A DNA stretch of 64,000 bases. Origin: Diorhabda sublineata. Taxonomy: Eukaryota > Arthropoda > Insecta > Coleoptera > Chrysomelidae. The stretch spans positions 19,731,653-19,795,652 of the forward strand of contig NC_079478.1 in NCBI RefSeq assembly GCF_026230105.1, given 5' to 3'. Made by a program: the position numbers and the translations under genes. Below the pieces are notes generated by a model that was not told the DNA's origin, ran no database searches, and worked only from the letters and a program-made list of their open reading frames with translations. The stretch's first letter is position 1, and each line of letters begins with the position of its first letter. Shown here piece after piece: positions 1-11,760 of the stretch.

Positions 1-330
1 AGCGTTGACACTAAGAATAACTACAATAAATGCCTATTTTTAGAAACAACACATATTGCTCTAAATTATCAGTGTATTAATAAAAAAACTGATATATCTC
101 ACCTAAAGAGAATCTCGGATAGTGTCTTCTTCCAAAATTACGTAAAACTATACAGAAAAATTTATAATAGGGTAATAAAAGCTTCCAAGGATATTTATTG
201 TAATAGGAGACTCACCAATTGTCGTGATGTTGCTAAAGAAATATGATCTGTTGTGAATGATCTTAGAAATAAGGCTTCTTCATCGATAACAATCTCCACT
301 TCACCCGATAATCTTAATAATTACTTTGTG
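1..330 (+). pseudogene. LINE family A fragment (linker between endonuclease and RT)
   Basis: The plus-strand translation reads as the region between the endonuclease and reverse transcriptase of a non-LTR retrotransposon. It includes a segment of the type YRKIYNRVIKASKDIYCNRR and ends near NNYFVNV, with at least one in-frame stop at about 244. The stretch around 170-225 matches the reverse complement of 4630-4690 and of 19680-19720, which belong to two other copies in the window. The element is cut by the window edge on the left and loses homology near 340. It is inactive. Confidence 0.65.
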
Positions 331-390
331 AATGTACGAGTTCTAAAACTTTTTAACAATAAACGAATAACCACCCTACGTCCACCCTTC

Positions 391-430
391 TCTTGATATT
401 GGCTCCAAAGTGGGAGACGAAACGTCGAGA
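391..430 (+). other. Degenerate hammerhead-ribozyme-like motif
   Basis: The sequence has the order TTGATATTGGCTCC, loop, GGGAGACGAAACGTC. This resembles the Penelope-associated pattern CTGAAGA, stem II hairpin, GAAA, short GC stem, TC. The CTCC (403-406) and GGAG (413-416) arms can pair, and GAAACGTC follows. The first core box is mutated from CTGAAGA, so cleavage is unlikely. Identification is by pattern only and is weaker than the pair at 25.6 kb. Confidence 0.3.
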
Positions 431-656
431 ATTTTCAAAATTGCAACGCGGTTCAATCGTTACGAATCCAACGAAATTGATGAATATTTGGAATGGAGTT
501 TAATTACTAGTTATTATCTGTAGACGTCAGTGATACCGTTTATAAATACTGAATAATGATGTTACTTCGAAATTACTATTAATGAGAGTATTCATTGACG
601 ATGTTCTGTTCGGAATAAAAATGATTATTATGGTTTTTTTTTCATATCTAATGAAT

Positions 657-1017
657 GCGGACAGACAAGAAGAAGATGATCCCTGTGTACTGTACCACTT
701 AAAAAAATCCCTCTGGATTATCTGCGGACAGACAAGAAGAAGATGATCCCTGTGTACTGTACGAATTCCAAAGAATACCATTGGATAATCTGCAGACAGA
801 CCAGAAGAAGATAATCTCCGTGTACTGTACCACTTCAAAAGAATCCCACTAGATTATCTGCGAACAGGCAAGAAGAAGATGATATGAGTATACTATACCA
901 CAAAGAATTCCACTGGATTATCTGCGAACAGACAAGAAGAAGATGATACGAGTGTACTGTACCACAAAGAATTCCACTGGATAATCTGCGGACAGACGAG
1001 AAGAAGATGATCCCTTT
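657..1017. repeat. Tandem repeat, period 64-68 bp, about 5.5 copies
   Basis: Copies begin at about 657, 724, 792, 860, 924 and 988. Each starts GCGGACAGACAAGAAGAAGA or a close variant, followed by a TGTACTGTACCAC block and a TGGATTATCT end. The first three units are 67-68 bp and the later ones 64 bp, so two length classes are present. ORFs across it simply repeat the unit and are not credited as genes. Confidence 0.9.
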
Positions 1018-2795
1018 GTCATAAAACCATTAAAACTTGCGAGAATTCAACTACTCGGTAAATTTTTTGATGAATTTCATGAATTGTACTTAAATTACGT
1101 AGAAATAAATGTCCAAGGGATCTCCAAAGACCCACAATAAATATCATAAACTACAATTCAAAGATTTTTTTGTCATATATTTACTCTAATTATTTTTAAA
1201 CATTTTCATAGCTCTGTGCTTTAATGGCTTAATAAGCAATATCAATAGATACTTTAGAAAAAAAATTTATTTGTGAGTGCAATACAAAATATGTATGAAG
1301 TTACTGGTTATATAAGCTTTATTTATATCATGTTAGTATTGAATCGTTCGAAAGTAGTACATGACTGAAATTTCTCTTGAAACAACGTCTTTTAACTGTT
1401 CTTTACGTGGAAATAATCAAGGATCTCACACGAAATCTTAGTTCTCAAATTATGAAATTTTATTGATAAAAAATGTAATTTAGATAATCGCACGATAATT
1501 TCAGATAACAGTAGAGGTGGTAAACGATAAATCCGCCACTGACTAATAGTTAGCATAGGTGGAGGAACAATTTAGGTTTTTCTATAATGTTATTATTTAT
1601 TGACAAATAAAAGGAACTTTTTTTTACTGTCCGCTATACGTCCTGCACGTTTTTATTTTAGAATCTATTTTCCGACATCCTTTTCACATTTATCTGTTTT
1701 CCACGAATGAGAGAGAGAAGAACGAGAACGGTGTCTATTTCTGGTGCGCTACAAATATAGTTATATCGTTCTGTAGCCAGTTCTGGGTTGTGTTTGGAAT
1801 TAGAACCAATTTGACTTGAGTTAAGAATATTTCCTTTCGGTTTTAGATAACGCTAGTCGCCAGTTATTTTCGGAAATTTTTCAGAAGCGGACTAAAAGAA
1901 TTTAATAGAGATTCCCTCATATAAATTCACTATTATAATAATAATGATTGGCAATAAATAGATAATTCTTCATTTCTACATTTCTAGAATGGCTTTACCC
2001 ACAAAATTTATGCCTAGTATTTATTTTTTATCCAAAAATAGGGGTTTGATGAATTTTTTTTTAAATATTCGTTTTTACGTCGGATTTACGAAAAAATTTA
2101 TGTGAATAAAATAAATAAAAGCTTACATTGGTTTCAGGGCTTTAAATGTTCATGAAAATGCATTCATTCACGTATAATTGTCGATAACTTTTTTCCAAGT
2201 AATCAAATGAAGTTGTTATATTTTTTTCATAATCTACACAAAAAACGAACAAATTGAAAAAAAAATTATACAAAAATGTTGATTTATCATGTTTTTACAA
2301 TTAAAAATAATAACAATTGACCTTTTCTCGCACATAATCGTTTGTACCTTTTTTATTGAGTAATCATTAAAGTTATATGAACAAAAACATTCTCAAAATC
2401 ACTTATTGTAATCAAGTGTACAATATTAAAAGTTAACTTTGAAAAAATTGAAAACTTTCACATTAAAAAAATGGTATCTTACTAAGGTTGACTGTTAATG
2501 ATAAAAAATGAATAAATAAACATTTTTCAGTTTCATTTTTCTATAAGTTCGTTGTTTTTTTGTAGATTAACAAAAAAATATATGAACTGCGTTTACTGCT
2601 TTGTAAAAACGATTATATGCGAAGAAGTGCGTTTATGATCACATTTAAAGTAATAAAACCACATGAAATTTCCAGGTGAGATATTACCAACTTTTTTGTT
2701 TATAATTCCGCCGTAAAAAAGATAAAAAAAATTCATCGAAATCGGATGATTTTTCGATTTTCTGGTGCCAAAAAACGAAGGGAACGCGAAAGTAT
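1018..2795. other. AT-rich stretch without recognised features
   Basis: I see no coding similarity, tandem array or terminal repeats here. The sequence is dominated by A and T runs. Confidence 0.5.
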
Positions 2796-3043
2796 AAAAT
2801 CATATCTACCAAACCATTGAGTTGAAATTCTAGAAAAGTCTTAGTTTAGGTGAGGTTTAGCTGGAAAAAAATCAGCAACTCGCTAGCTTAACCATTATCA
2901 GAGATACGTATGCACAAATATCGATAAAAAACATACAAATATTGAAAAAATCATAACTACCAAACTAATGGGTGCATTGAGCTGAAATTCTGGAGAAGTC
3001 TTAGTTCAGGTAAGGTTCAACTAGAAAAGAATCAGAAACTCGC
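2796..3043. repeat. Diverged direct duplication
   Basis: Two copies of a roughly 90-bp segment lie at 2796-2883 and 2945-3043. They share ATCATA(T/A)CTACCAAAC, then TGAAATTCT(A/G)GA(A/G)AAGTCTTAGTT, then AGGTTxAxCTxGAAAA and ATCAG. The intervening part differs. The unit is probably part of an unclassified dispersed repeat. Confidence 0.6.
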
Positions 3044-3600
3044 AACTTCGGTCATGTTGTGATTTTCTGTAGTAAAAATTACTCAACTTTCCAAAAATTT
3101 ACGAAACATCCCATTATTTAGGAGTCAAACAAGTAAGAGAAAATTTATCTGGACGAACTCCAAAAACTTTATGTAAATCTCGACGTTCATTGATTCATTC
3201 AAAAAAGCAAACTAACAATTAGAGTAATGACAAGAAATTTGACCTTCTATTTGTCTTCAAGAGGTGGACAAGTTAGGCATCCAATGCAAAGATCACTTAA
3301 GTATTAAGATGGATGACGACAATGTTTTTTACGAACGGGGATCTGAATCTGAACTATTTAATATTACATCCTCCATAAAATACTGTTAGATCAAAATTTT
3401 ATTAATGGTGCGTAATTTAAATCATTTGGAGATAGTTCTTACTGCTACTTCAGAACTATATAATCAACTCTCAAATTTATGTTTTGTTTATAATGTTCCT
3501 CAAAATGACATACTTTCAAGATATAAGATTGTAAGGGTACTTGTTTCATTATTCAAGTGAAAGTTAGATAAATCGGGCTTTAATCGTAATAATAAACGTG
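3044..3600. other. Unassigned AT-rich stretch
   Basis: No coding similarity was recognised between the duplicated repeat and the start of the LINE copy. Confidence 0.4.
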
Positions 3601-5445
3601 TTATTATTTATTTATAAGGTAAAAATAGAGAGAAATACTTTATTGTCAAAAAAATTGTAGGCAAAAGTTTATAAAAACTAAAAACCAAATATAAAAATAA
3701 TTAAATAAAGATACAAATACAATGAAATTTCAATATACAGAGGAAATCACAATGAGTAACAAAATTATAGGTAATAGTAATAAGTATAATTAGTATATAA
3801 TTAAATATTATTATTAGAATGGTCATTTACAATGTAGAAGGCACCTTCTAGTAAATATGCCCTCAAATTATTGCGGAATGCGGGAAAATTGGCAAGTGAT
3901 TGTGCATTTTTTTGCATTGTAAAATATTGAGCCCCTAACTAATTCTGAACGTGGAATAGGTAGGTAAAAGTCATGCTCAGCGTTCCTAAGTAGATAGTCG
4001 TGCAACGACCTTTCTAAAATTGGAGAAGCGTGCTTACGAACTAGGCAAACGGAATCAAAGGACTTACTTCCTTAGTCAGAATTTTTGATATTTTGAAGAA
4101 GTCCCTGCAGCGAGCGTTGCTTTTTAGTAGAAGTAAATATTTAACAGCTCTCTTTTCTAGTTTTAAGATTCCACGGCCAAGTTCAGGGTATCCGCCGCCC
4201 GGGTGCAAGAACAAAATATGCCGCCCTATTCGCCCGAACGCTCAACGCACTTTTTTGGTATTGTTGTAATAATAAGAAAACAATATTTACACCCCCGGCA
4301 CGGCTCGGCCCTGGAAGATTCGCTCAAATTGAGTCGCACCATAAGTATAGACTGTTAAGGAGGTGGATAAGTTCAGTTCTTTGGAAACTGGGCTTAATAC
4401 TGAGCCTTGGGGCACTCCACATTCTATTGGCTTGCAAGAAGACATAGTTCTATCAACCCTTACAAACTGTAATGTGGTATTTCCTTGAAGCCTATGAAAT
4501 GCAATTTCTTAATTTAAATATTATGATTATTGTTACTTGAAAATCCAAATTAATGGGTAGTAAGTATTCGATAAAGAAAGCTTTATTTTTTAGGTCATTC
4601 ACAATGTTTCTTGAGATAAATTACGAAAATTGCTGAGTCTCCTATTATAATAAATATCTTTGGAAGCTTATATTGTCTTTTGATTAATTTTTCTGGATAG
4701 TTCCACGTAATTTTTGAAGAAGATGCTATCCGAGAATTTCCTTAGGTGAGATAAAGATCGCATGTTTTTTTTGGCAGATATAAGTAAACCTTTAGTGGAC
4801 CAGGGTTTATTTTGCTTATTTTTAATGCACCTCACGGGCAAAGAATTGTATGCCAGGCTATTTAATGTTTTTATGAATCTAGAAAATCGTCCACATTATC
4901 AGATATTCCATTCAGTTGTTTGACAACGGTGTTTGAAGTTTTGAAAAGTTTTTTCGAAAAGATACGTCATAATTTCTGAGAACCGTTTTTAGTATTGAAT
5001 TTGTTAACACTGCTTCATGATCGAGGAGAACTGGATTAAAGAGAGTAGAGTCTATAGATTCTGGATAAAACGATGACCCGACATAGTCTATAGTACTAGA
5101 ACTGGGTTTAGTTATTCTGATTGGTGAAGCAATATGCATGACTCTACTAAAAGAAACAAAAATTGACTGAAGATATTCTTGACCAGCACACACACTGGAA
5201 TAATCAATATTGAGATCGCCACATAGAATTAATTTAGTTTTTAGAGGTGAGGACTCTAGCAAGGTCAGTAGTTTGTGACAGAAAGTATTCAGGACATTTA
5301 CAGGTGTTCTGTAAATACAAACAATATAGAGGTCATAAGTCTTGTAGACGATAGAAAATTCGAATACTTTGTAAGATATTAAATCATTGAACTGTTATTT
5401 TGGAAAAGTCGTTGCTTCGGGCATGATTATAGTACCTAATATACA
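3600..5445 (-). mobile_element. LINE family A copy, internally deleted
   Basis: On the minus strand this reads as a broken non-LTR retrotransposon. At 5410-4912 it has an AP-endonuclease-like segment: the run LYIVCIYRTP is followed by KTKLILCGDLNID and an SSTIDYVG plus LLDHEAV end, as in EEP-fold nucleases of LINEs. At 4760-4600 comes the linker that also occurs at 1-330. At 4470-4380 is the RT motif GVPQGSVLSP. At 4171-3830 is an RT C-terminus containing YFTMQKNAQSLANFP. The central RT with its YxDD box is missing, and a 142-bp MITE sits inside. The 3' end lies near 3640-3720 in an A-rich tail shared with 19320-19440. Confidence 0.8.
4172..4313. mobile_element. 142-bp hAT-like MITE nested in a LINE
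   Basis: A GC-rich island interrupts the LINE copy. Its ends are CACGGCCAAG on the left and the complement of CAGGGCCGAG on the right (8 of 10 matching). It is flanked by TAAGATTC (4164-4171) and GAAGATTC (4314-4321), an 8-bp duplication with one difference. Eight-base duplications and CAGGG-type ends are typical of the hAT superfamily. It has no coding capacity, so mobilisation would have required a transposase supplied elsewhere. Confidence 0.6.
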
Positions 5446-6619
5446 TAATAAAATTGAAGAAAATATTCATCTTTAAATACAATTTTGCATACAAAAATTT
5501 AAGTCCTTATGAGGATTTGGAAACAAATGTATTACATCAATAGATTCGCAATGTTATAAAAATGTATTGGATGTATTATTGTGAAAAATTAAAACTATAC
5601 ACAATCAAAAGTACAAAAAAAAAACAGAGCACAACCCAACGATCACGTAGGCTAGATACGAAGCAGGTCAATGTATTTAAAACGTTCGTCGGTGATCATA
5701 TTTATATGTTATTTGATAAAAGAAAGATAAATATTTTCTTTATTATTAGGAAATGGGAATTTTGGTTTTTTAACAATTCATTCATTCCCTACGATGTATA
5801 TTACTTTTACCGAAGGCAAAAATTGTCGAAAACTCTATAGCGACCTCCTTCCCATCTAATCTCGTGCCAACGATAATGAATCATCAAGAGAAACTGTTCA
5901 ATGATTGACTGACCAACATTAAATTATCCACTTATTTTGAAACACGAAAATTTGATCCGCATCCTATGAAACTTTCATTGTAAATGTGATGCCATATATT
6001 CACTAGTTGCATTACTACTAAGTTTCTAGAAAAGCTCCTTCTTATTCAGCCTGGTTTTCAATGGCTTTTACTTTTCGATAGACAACGACGAAATAATCAA
6101 ATATTTGAGGATGCGGATGAATTTTAAAATGATAAATTGGGGTAAATGTTTGTTAAAACTGTGCTTAATGTATGAACTGAATTAATTTTAACATTTTTTA
6201 TGTAAAACGCAAGCACTAGAAGGTAAACCCTTTTACACTCAAATAATTCCAGTGTTGCCTGCTGAGTGGAGATGCCTGTGGATATTGATCTTGAACTTCT
6301 GTAAATGGTAGTGCTTTAGTGGCTGATTCCACAGACTTGCACTTCTCCAAATGAAGGAATCCCGATGAATTGGGCGTCTGTAGGTGAACCCGGTGTTCAT
6401 GATCTACGTGTGCCTGTCGAATAGGTCGGGTATTAGACAGCTATCTCAATCGAGGTAATTTGGACCCAAGAATAAATGCGTACCTTATATTTTGTCAATT
6501 TTGAAGGAGAATGGAGGTAAGTGGTCCCTTTATCAAAATAGTCATCGAAACGAAAAATATTTCCAAAACAGTATGATGAGCTCATACTGTGCAAACCGTA
6601 ATTCAGTTTCAAAGTACAA
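5446..6619. other. Unassigned stretch with weak ORFs
   Basis: The longest open frame (5562-5840, plus, 92 codons) is rich in Lys, Tyr and Phe, as expected from AT-rich noncoding DNA. It resembles no family I recognise. At 6236-6430 there is a slightly GC-richer piece that I could not classify. Confidence 0.35.
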
Positions 6620-7080
6620 AAAAAATTAACTTACAGCTTGTTGTAGTGAATTCTTTGAAATGATAGTTATGAGTCGCATCTACGATATGCCCGTTGTGCA
6701 ACTCAATTTAAGCGAATCTTCAAACTACAAAAGAGAGCTGTTAGATATTTACTTAGACTAAACAGCAAAGCTGCTTCGAAAGATCAAAAATTCTGACTTT
6801 TCCTTCATTATTAATCTTTGAATCCGTTTACCTAGTTCGTAAGCACGTTTATCCAAGTTAAGATAATTGCATAGCTTTCCTCTTAGGAACGCGGGGCACG
6901 ATCTTTATCTATCTACTTCATGTTCAGAATTAGTTGAGAGCTCAATATTTTACAATGCAAAAAAAAGGAAAATCACTTGCCAATTGAAATCAAATCTATT
7001 ATATCTCTTACCGCATTTCGCAATCATTTGAAGGCATAGTTACTGGAAAGTGTCTTTACGCTGTAAACAACTTGTATTCT
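6620..7080 (+). pseudogene. LINE family A, RT C-terminal fragment
   Basis: The plus strand encodes a decayed RT C-terminus: LQKRAVRYLLRL, then LFPSLLIFESVYLVRKHV, then LRAQYFTMQKK. This is the usual thumb and tail order of jockey/CR1-type LINEs. The same blocks are found on the minus strand at 3830-4171 and 17230-17470. Several frameshifts and stops are present, and no RT catalytic core remains. Confidence 0.75.
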
Positions 7081-7523
7081 AATACTAATATCTAATTCTG
7101 AACATTCGACACGCTGGTTTAATATTAATATTAATTTTTATTACAGATTTTCACATATTTTAGTATTGACGTATATTTAATTTTATTAGGTGTCTGGTTG
7201 GTTCACGTTATTTAATTTGTTTTGTTTTGACAATGTATGGATATAATACATATTACATATAAAATTTTGATTTTGAATTAAGTACAAAGAAATTGATAGA
7301 AAGATAATAACGTGTAATGTATTCCGAAGGTTCAGTGGATAGCTTCTTAAATGTTCTAGCTTCGGTCCTGGAAAATTCGACCTTAATACAAAAATAGAAT
7401 ATTATGAACGCAAATCCAAGTTATATTTGCACTAAGTATAGTAGGAAATACTCGGGAGTGTATCTACACTAGCAATATTTTCAGGTTTCAAGTTAATTAT
7501 CAAAAAAAAATTTTCAATTTGTT
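7081..7523. other. AT-rich stretch, probably LINE 3' flank
   Basis: Sequence following the LINE tail. No further motif was recognised. Confidence 0.3.
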
Positions 7524-7990
7524 ATACGAGGGTTGCTACAAGTTTTGAGATAAACAGTTAAAAAAAATATTTATAATTGAATATGGCTTTATTGTTTTTC
7601 AAATGATTCTCCATTAAGATTAATATACTTTGGCATGTGTGAGAACCAATTATTGAAGCATTTTTTCCATTCCTATTAAGGTACCTTCAAAACATGTGAT
7701 TTGAACGCGCCAACCGCTTCTTCAGGTGTAGAAATACGTTGACCTCATAATTTATTTTTAATCTGAGGGAGTAAGAAAAATTATTGAGCGTCAAAGAAGA
7801 ACAGTACCTCAAATGACACATCAGTTGGATGTTGTGTTATCAAAAACGTTTTTGTTTGAACTGATGTGTAGAGAATGATTCGTCTTCTACTTTGGACTAC
7901 AAACACCAAAGTTCTTCGCTGTTTCTTGCAGACAGTCGTCAACTACTACAACTTTCATCTTTCCTACCCCAACAATAGGCCATTTCGAAC
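7524..7990 (-). pseudogene. Mariner transposase 3' fragment (TACGAGGG family)
   Basis: The terminal repeat TACGAGGGTTGCTAC and AAGTTTTGAGATA at 7525-7553 starts the fragment, and the coding remnant is on the minus strand. Recognisable pieces include the run FFLLPQIKNKL, GQRISTPEEAVGAFKSHVL and EWKKCFNNWFSHMPKYINLN. These are the classic C-terminal third of insect mariner transposases. The DNASSHTS-type second-aspartate block survives only as YTSVQTKTF. Stops and frameshifts are frequent and the N-terminal half is absent. Confidence 0.85.
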
Positions 7991-8582
7991 ACTTAACATG
8001 ATAATATTATACTTTACTGCTTAATTAATTTGCAGACATATAACTACAAAAAGAAAAATATGCTTTCGAACATTTTTAAAAATTTGAGTAAGAGACCCTT
8101 TTCTTTGATACACTGGTAAAAACTAGTTTTTACAACCACTATATAATTCTATTAAACCTTATACAAAAGAATTAATTAAATCGATCATTAATCAATAGAC
8201 TACAATGTATTATATCAATTTAGACAGGGTGGTATAAGATTTTTTTATCAATGAACTTTTACGTACCGAGCCGAACAATTTCTCCTATCTTGACATTATT
8301 TAGAAAAAATGAAGAAAAAGGAGCAAACATTCACTCGGTAAATGCAATATATCACAGCCTACTAGATTTCGCACTTTCATCAGCACGTTTACAATGCCCT
8401 AACGCCGAAGGTCTGCACGTAATTAATTATACATTAATTTTCTGCTTAGCGATAACAAAGTAAATAGTTTTCAAATTATATGATTCGAAAAACTGCTTCA
8501 AGAGCTTGTTAAATTATCCGAGGTTAAAGTTTAGATAAAATTGAAAAAAAAATGATCATAGATTCATACAGGATGTTCCAAT
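7991..8582. other. Unassigned stretch
   Basis: It contains a 70-codon plus-strand ORF (8251-8463) with no recognised similarity. I treat it as spurious. Confidence 0.35.
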
Positions 8583-9041
8583 CAAAGGCGGATCCGGGGG
8601 GGGTCATGGGAGGTCATAACCCCCCCCCCCCTGAGCTGGTTCCAAGACTTAGGTGGACCACTAATTAGACATAATGATTTTATTTATATATTTTGTCACC
8701 ATACAGACTTTATGTAACTATATACCTTCAATATTTAATTAATTTAATAACTTTGTATGATGGCAAACGTTTGGGAATGAACGCATCAAAAATTTGAATT
8801 TTACCGCGCCACACATGCGCGCGCTTGTCGATTACGTAACGTTAAGCTAGACCTAACCTCAATCGGAATCGGAACGACTGTGTTAAGTTTTTCATGTATA
8901 CAATAAAGAATCAATATTTTTAAGTACAGTACTTACATACATTAATAAAATACCTACTTTTTAATTTAAATCAAATTCTAAGTTATGACTTGACCACAAC
9001 TATGTGTCCCCCTCCTGGCGCCAAAGCTGGATCCGCCCTTG
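8583..9041. mobile_element. 459-bp hAT-like MITE
   Basis: The ends are inverted: CAAAGGCGGATCC on the left and the complement of CCAAGGGCGGATCC on the right. The flanks GTTCCAAT (8575-8582) and GTTACAAT (9042-9049) form an 8-bp target duplication with one difference. The left end continues into G and C homopolymer runs (about 8597-8632). No transposase is encoded. The end sequence and duplication length fit a nonautonomous hAT element. Confidence 0.75.
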
Positions 9042-9779
9042 GTTACAATGAGGATGGTCCAACAGATTCAGGTGAAAAATATATTGAAAGTCATTTCGGG
9101 AAAATCTGAAATGTACGGTCTCTCTTGTCTCATTTTTTTCTAAGCATTAGACCATAGGTTAATTTTCATCATCTTTCCTTGACAGGTTTCCTGTTCTTTT
9201 GGCTGTAAGCGTAAAATATTACTAAACCTCTACATAGTGATAACGATAAGAGAGTTTTTGAATACGATATCACGATAAACTACTATGAGAACTTGTTAAA
9301 GTATCTATGATTAATACTTAGATGATATTGGAAAAAATTCAGAGATTCAACATAAAAATTATTCAGTTTGACACTATGAGCATGGTTTAAGATAATTTTC
9401 GGTTCAAGTATATAAATAACTGGTACTTAGATGGAGTGAAGAATTAATATTCAATTGTACGCCACCAGTTTTTTAACGAACGACGTTAAAAATTAATGAA
9501 ATAAAAGATGGAAATACCTTATGATTTAAATGAATAAAGACTGAATAAAATATTCCCGGACACAATTCTCTAAATTAATATTTATTGTTGTGAACAAATA
9601 AAAATTCAGCAACAAATAAATTTATTAAAAAAAATAATAACTTTGCATCAATTGCGTATCAAAAACAAACACAAGGGATAAAAAACAAGTTTAAATTAAG
9701 AACAACCCCGATTTTTATATATTGAATATAATATTGGGAGTTATTTAGTTAAATCTAGGATGGTTGCAGTCCTCTGAAT

Positions 9780-10135
9780 TCCCAACTGTTGGGTTGAGTC
9801 CTTTGGGTGTGGTTGAGTTCCCAACCTTGTAACTACGGAAAAAAATAAAATGAAGAATGAACGAGTAGATTTGAATAAAAAGGAGCTCATGCTGTAAAAT
9901 ATATAAAAATTCATATTTCTTCTAAAATTTTATGAAATTGGAATCTATTCTATTATATTCGTTGTGTTCCATAAATAAATAGAAAATTCGAATTTACACG
10001 AAAATTATTATACAAAATTTGCTTGAAACAAAAAGAAATTAATAAAAGTAAGAAAAATAAGAAAAACTTACCAGCGAATATAAAGTATACTACTACTACT
10101 TTGATTTGAACACGTTTAGAGTGTAGATAGATAGA
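9780..10135. repeat. Unclassified dispersed repeat, copy 1
   Basis: This segment is shared with 24830-25066. The common blocks are a GGTTGAG(T/C)TC stretch, GAAAAAAA plus TAAAATG, then AGAAAAACTTACCAGCGAATAT and TTTGATTTxAACACxTTTAGAGTGTA. The region between the blocks differs in length. Read on the minus strand, ATATTCGCTGGTAAGTTTTT looks like a conserved splice donor, suggesting a spliced retroelement leader or a gene-derived repeat. The family is unknown. Confidence 0.55.
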
Positions 10136-11160
10136 GTACGGTTTAGCAACGAAATTGGAGTTTTTTTCTTAATTTCTTCAAAAACTTTATACTTCAATCA
10201 CCAATGTTTCTTTTTATTTGCTTCACAATTCAAGAAAAAACAAACTTTATTTTATTACCAACTGTTATAGTCACAAAGTTTAAAATAGAAAAGTAAGTAT
10301 ATTATTTTTTTTTACAGAGCAAAGTACAAATGAATTAGATGAAACTAATAAAAATGTTTATCTTTGGCTTGTGTTATTGTTGGGAAGTAATATTTCTCTG
10401 TTTCTCGATTTCGGAAAGTTAGAGAAATTCCACTTTTATAATATGTTTGCAGTTCAATGGTAAGTAAATTTTATTCCATCTTGTAAATCTACCGTAGCAC
10501 GTCTTTCATCTGGCTTTAGTTTCATATGGGTATGTAGATGCAACATTACTCGCGTAACTGGGACCTTTATAAATCTGTTTTTAGTCATTTATTCGTGGTG
10601 TTAGTGGGAAAGATTGGTCGTGTCAAGAATCCTATACATGTGGAGGTAATTACCCTCTACGGAATCCTTATCACCTTGTATAAGAATTTCTTCAGTTTGT
10701 CTCTAAAATATATGTACGCTCCGCATGGTGCTATTTGTCGGACATTCATCTTTCATACACTACTCTTAGAATATAGCAATTCCCTTTCCAGTTTTTCAGA
10801 TACAAGACTCAGTCAAAGAGTTCTTTCAAATATTGTTATCAAGTAATTTGATATTTCCAGCTGTTTAAAAAAAATTTATACAAGAACATATTGTTTTTGT
10901 TAAAATCAGTTATCTTTCTGTTGTCAGACTGTTCATTTCGATGACACTTTTTTTCACATTTTCATGCTCTATCTCTCCATTTGATAACCACGACCTATCA
11001 AAATAATTTTTATTTATTTATATTTATTCAGTTTAATCAGGACTCAATACTCTTTGAATCATATCAATGATTTTGTTGATGTAGTTGAATATTCATTAGC
11101 TAGAATATAAATACAATAAATTTTATAGGTTAGGTCGTTATGAGTGAAGTTGAAATTTAT
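10136..11160. other. Unassigned stretch with one 102-codon ORF
   Basis: The plus-strand ORF at 10538-10846 matches no family I know. The surrounding base composition is slightly less AT-rich than the flanks, so this may be another transposon piece. A short GGTTAGGT run appears near 11128 and again at 11161-11175, next to the Penelope-like fragment. Confidence 0.3.
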
Positions 11161-11163
11161 AGG

Positions 11164-11760
11164 TTAGGTGAGGTTAGTTGGTTGTTCTAAAAAGAAACGT
11201 TTTTTATAATTTTTTTCAGTTGTCAAAACTTTGGCAGATTCATAATTCATATTGCGTCCTTCTTGATAGACATGAGTCGCTAATGAACATCTATCAGGGT
11301 ATAATCTGCTATCATTCTTGTTGGAAGTTATCCCACTGATCAGTGACCTTTTCGACTGACCAATGTACTTTTTATCCCAGCTTAAACAAGATATTTCATA
11401 TACTATGTTAGGCAATTTATTGATTGGTGTTTTATCTTCTACTTCTATCTTCTACTGGTGTGTGTGTGTGTAAATTTGATTGGTATTTATGTGTCAGATC
11501 TTTTGTTCATGCTGTACTGGTTGCTTTTTATATAGAATGATTCTAAAATTACTCTTTCATTGTTTTTATTTTCTATAAACAAAATTTTGGGTTCAACAAA
11601 GTTCAATATTGTGGTCCCAGTTTCTGCAATCACTTTGGTGTTGTGTCAAGCGTTGTTGTAAGGTTCGAGGAGTTTATCCTGAGTATTTCTTGTCACAGTT
11701 TGTACAAGAAACTCTGTAAATGCAGTTCTTTTCTCTTGTGAAGGCTCTTATATTTGTTTC
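11164..11760 (-). pseudogene. Penelope-like element GIY-YIG endonuclease remnant
   Basis: On the minus strand, IVYEISCLSWDKKYIGQSKR and then DRCSLATHV and NYKKRFFLEQ give the GIY-YIG-type endonuclease of Penelope-like retroelements: a Tyr-containing VYEI start, KYIGQ for the YIG box, and a conserved Arg after it. Upstream (11480-11610) there is a second C-terminal piece, ILESFYIKSNQYSMNKRSDT, which is the usual end of the same domain. Two fragments are therefore juxtaposed in the same orientation. The reverse transcriptase was not recognised. A TG microsatellite lies at 11458-11471. Confidence 0.8.

Noticed and set aside
527..838. 103-codon minus-strand ORF with repeated segments
   Set aside because: It translates the 64-68-bp tandem repeat and ends outside it, with no independent evidence.
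10538..10846. 102-codon plus-strand ORF
   Set aside because: No domain, signal or neighbour supports it. The composition is like other AT-rich chance ORFs here.
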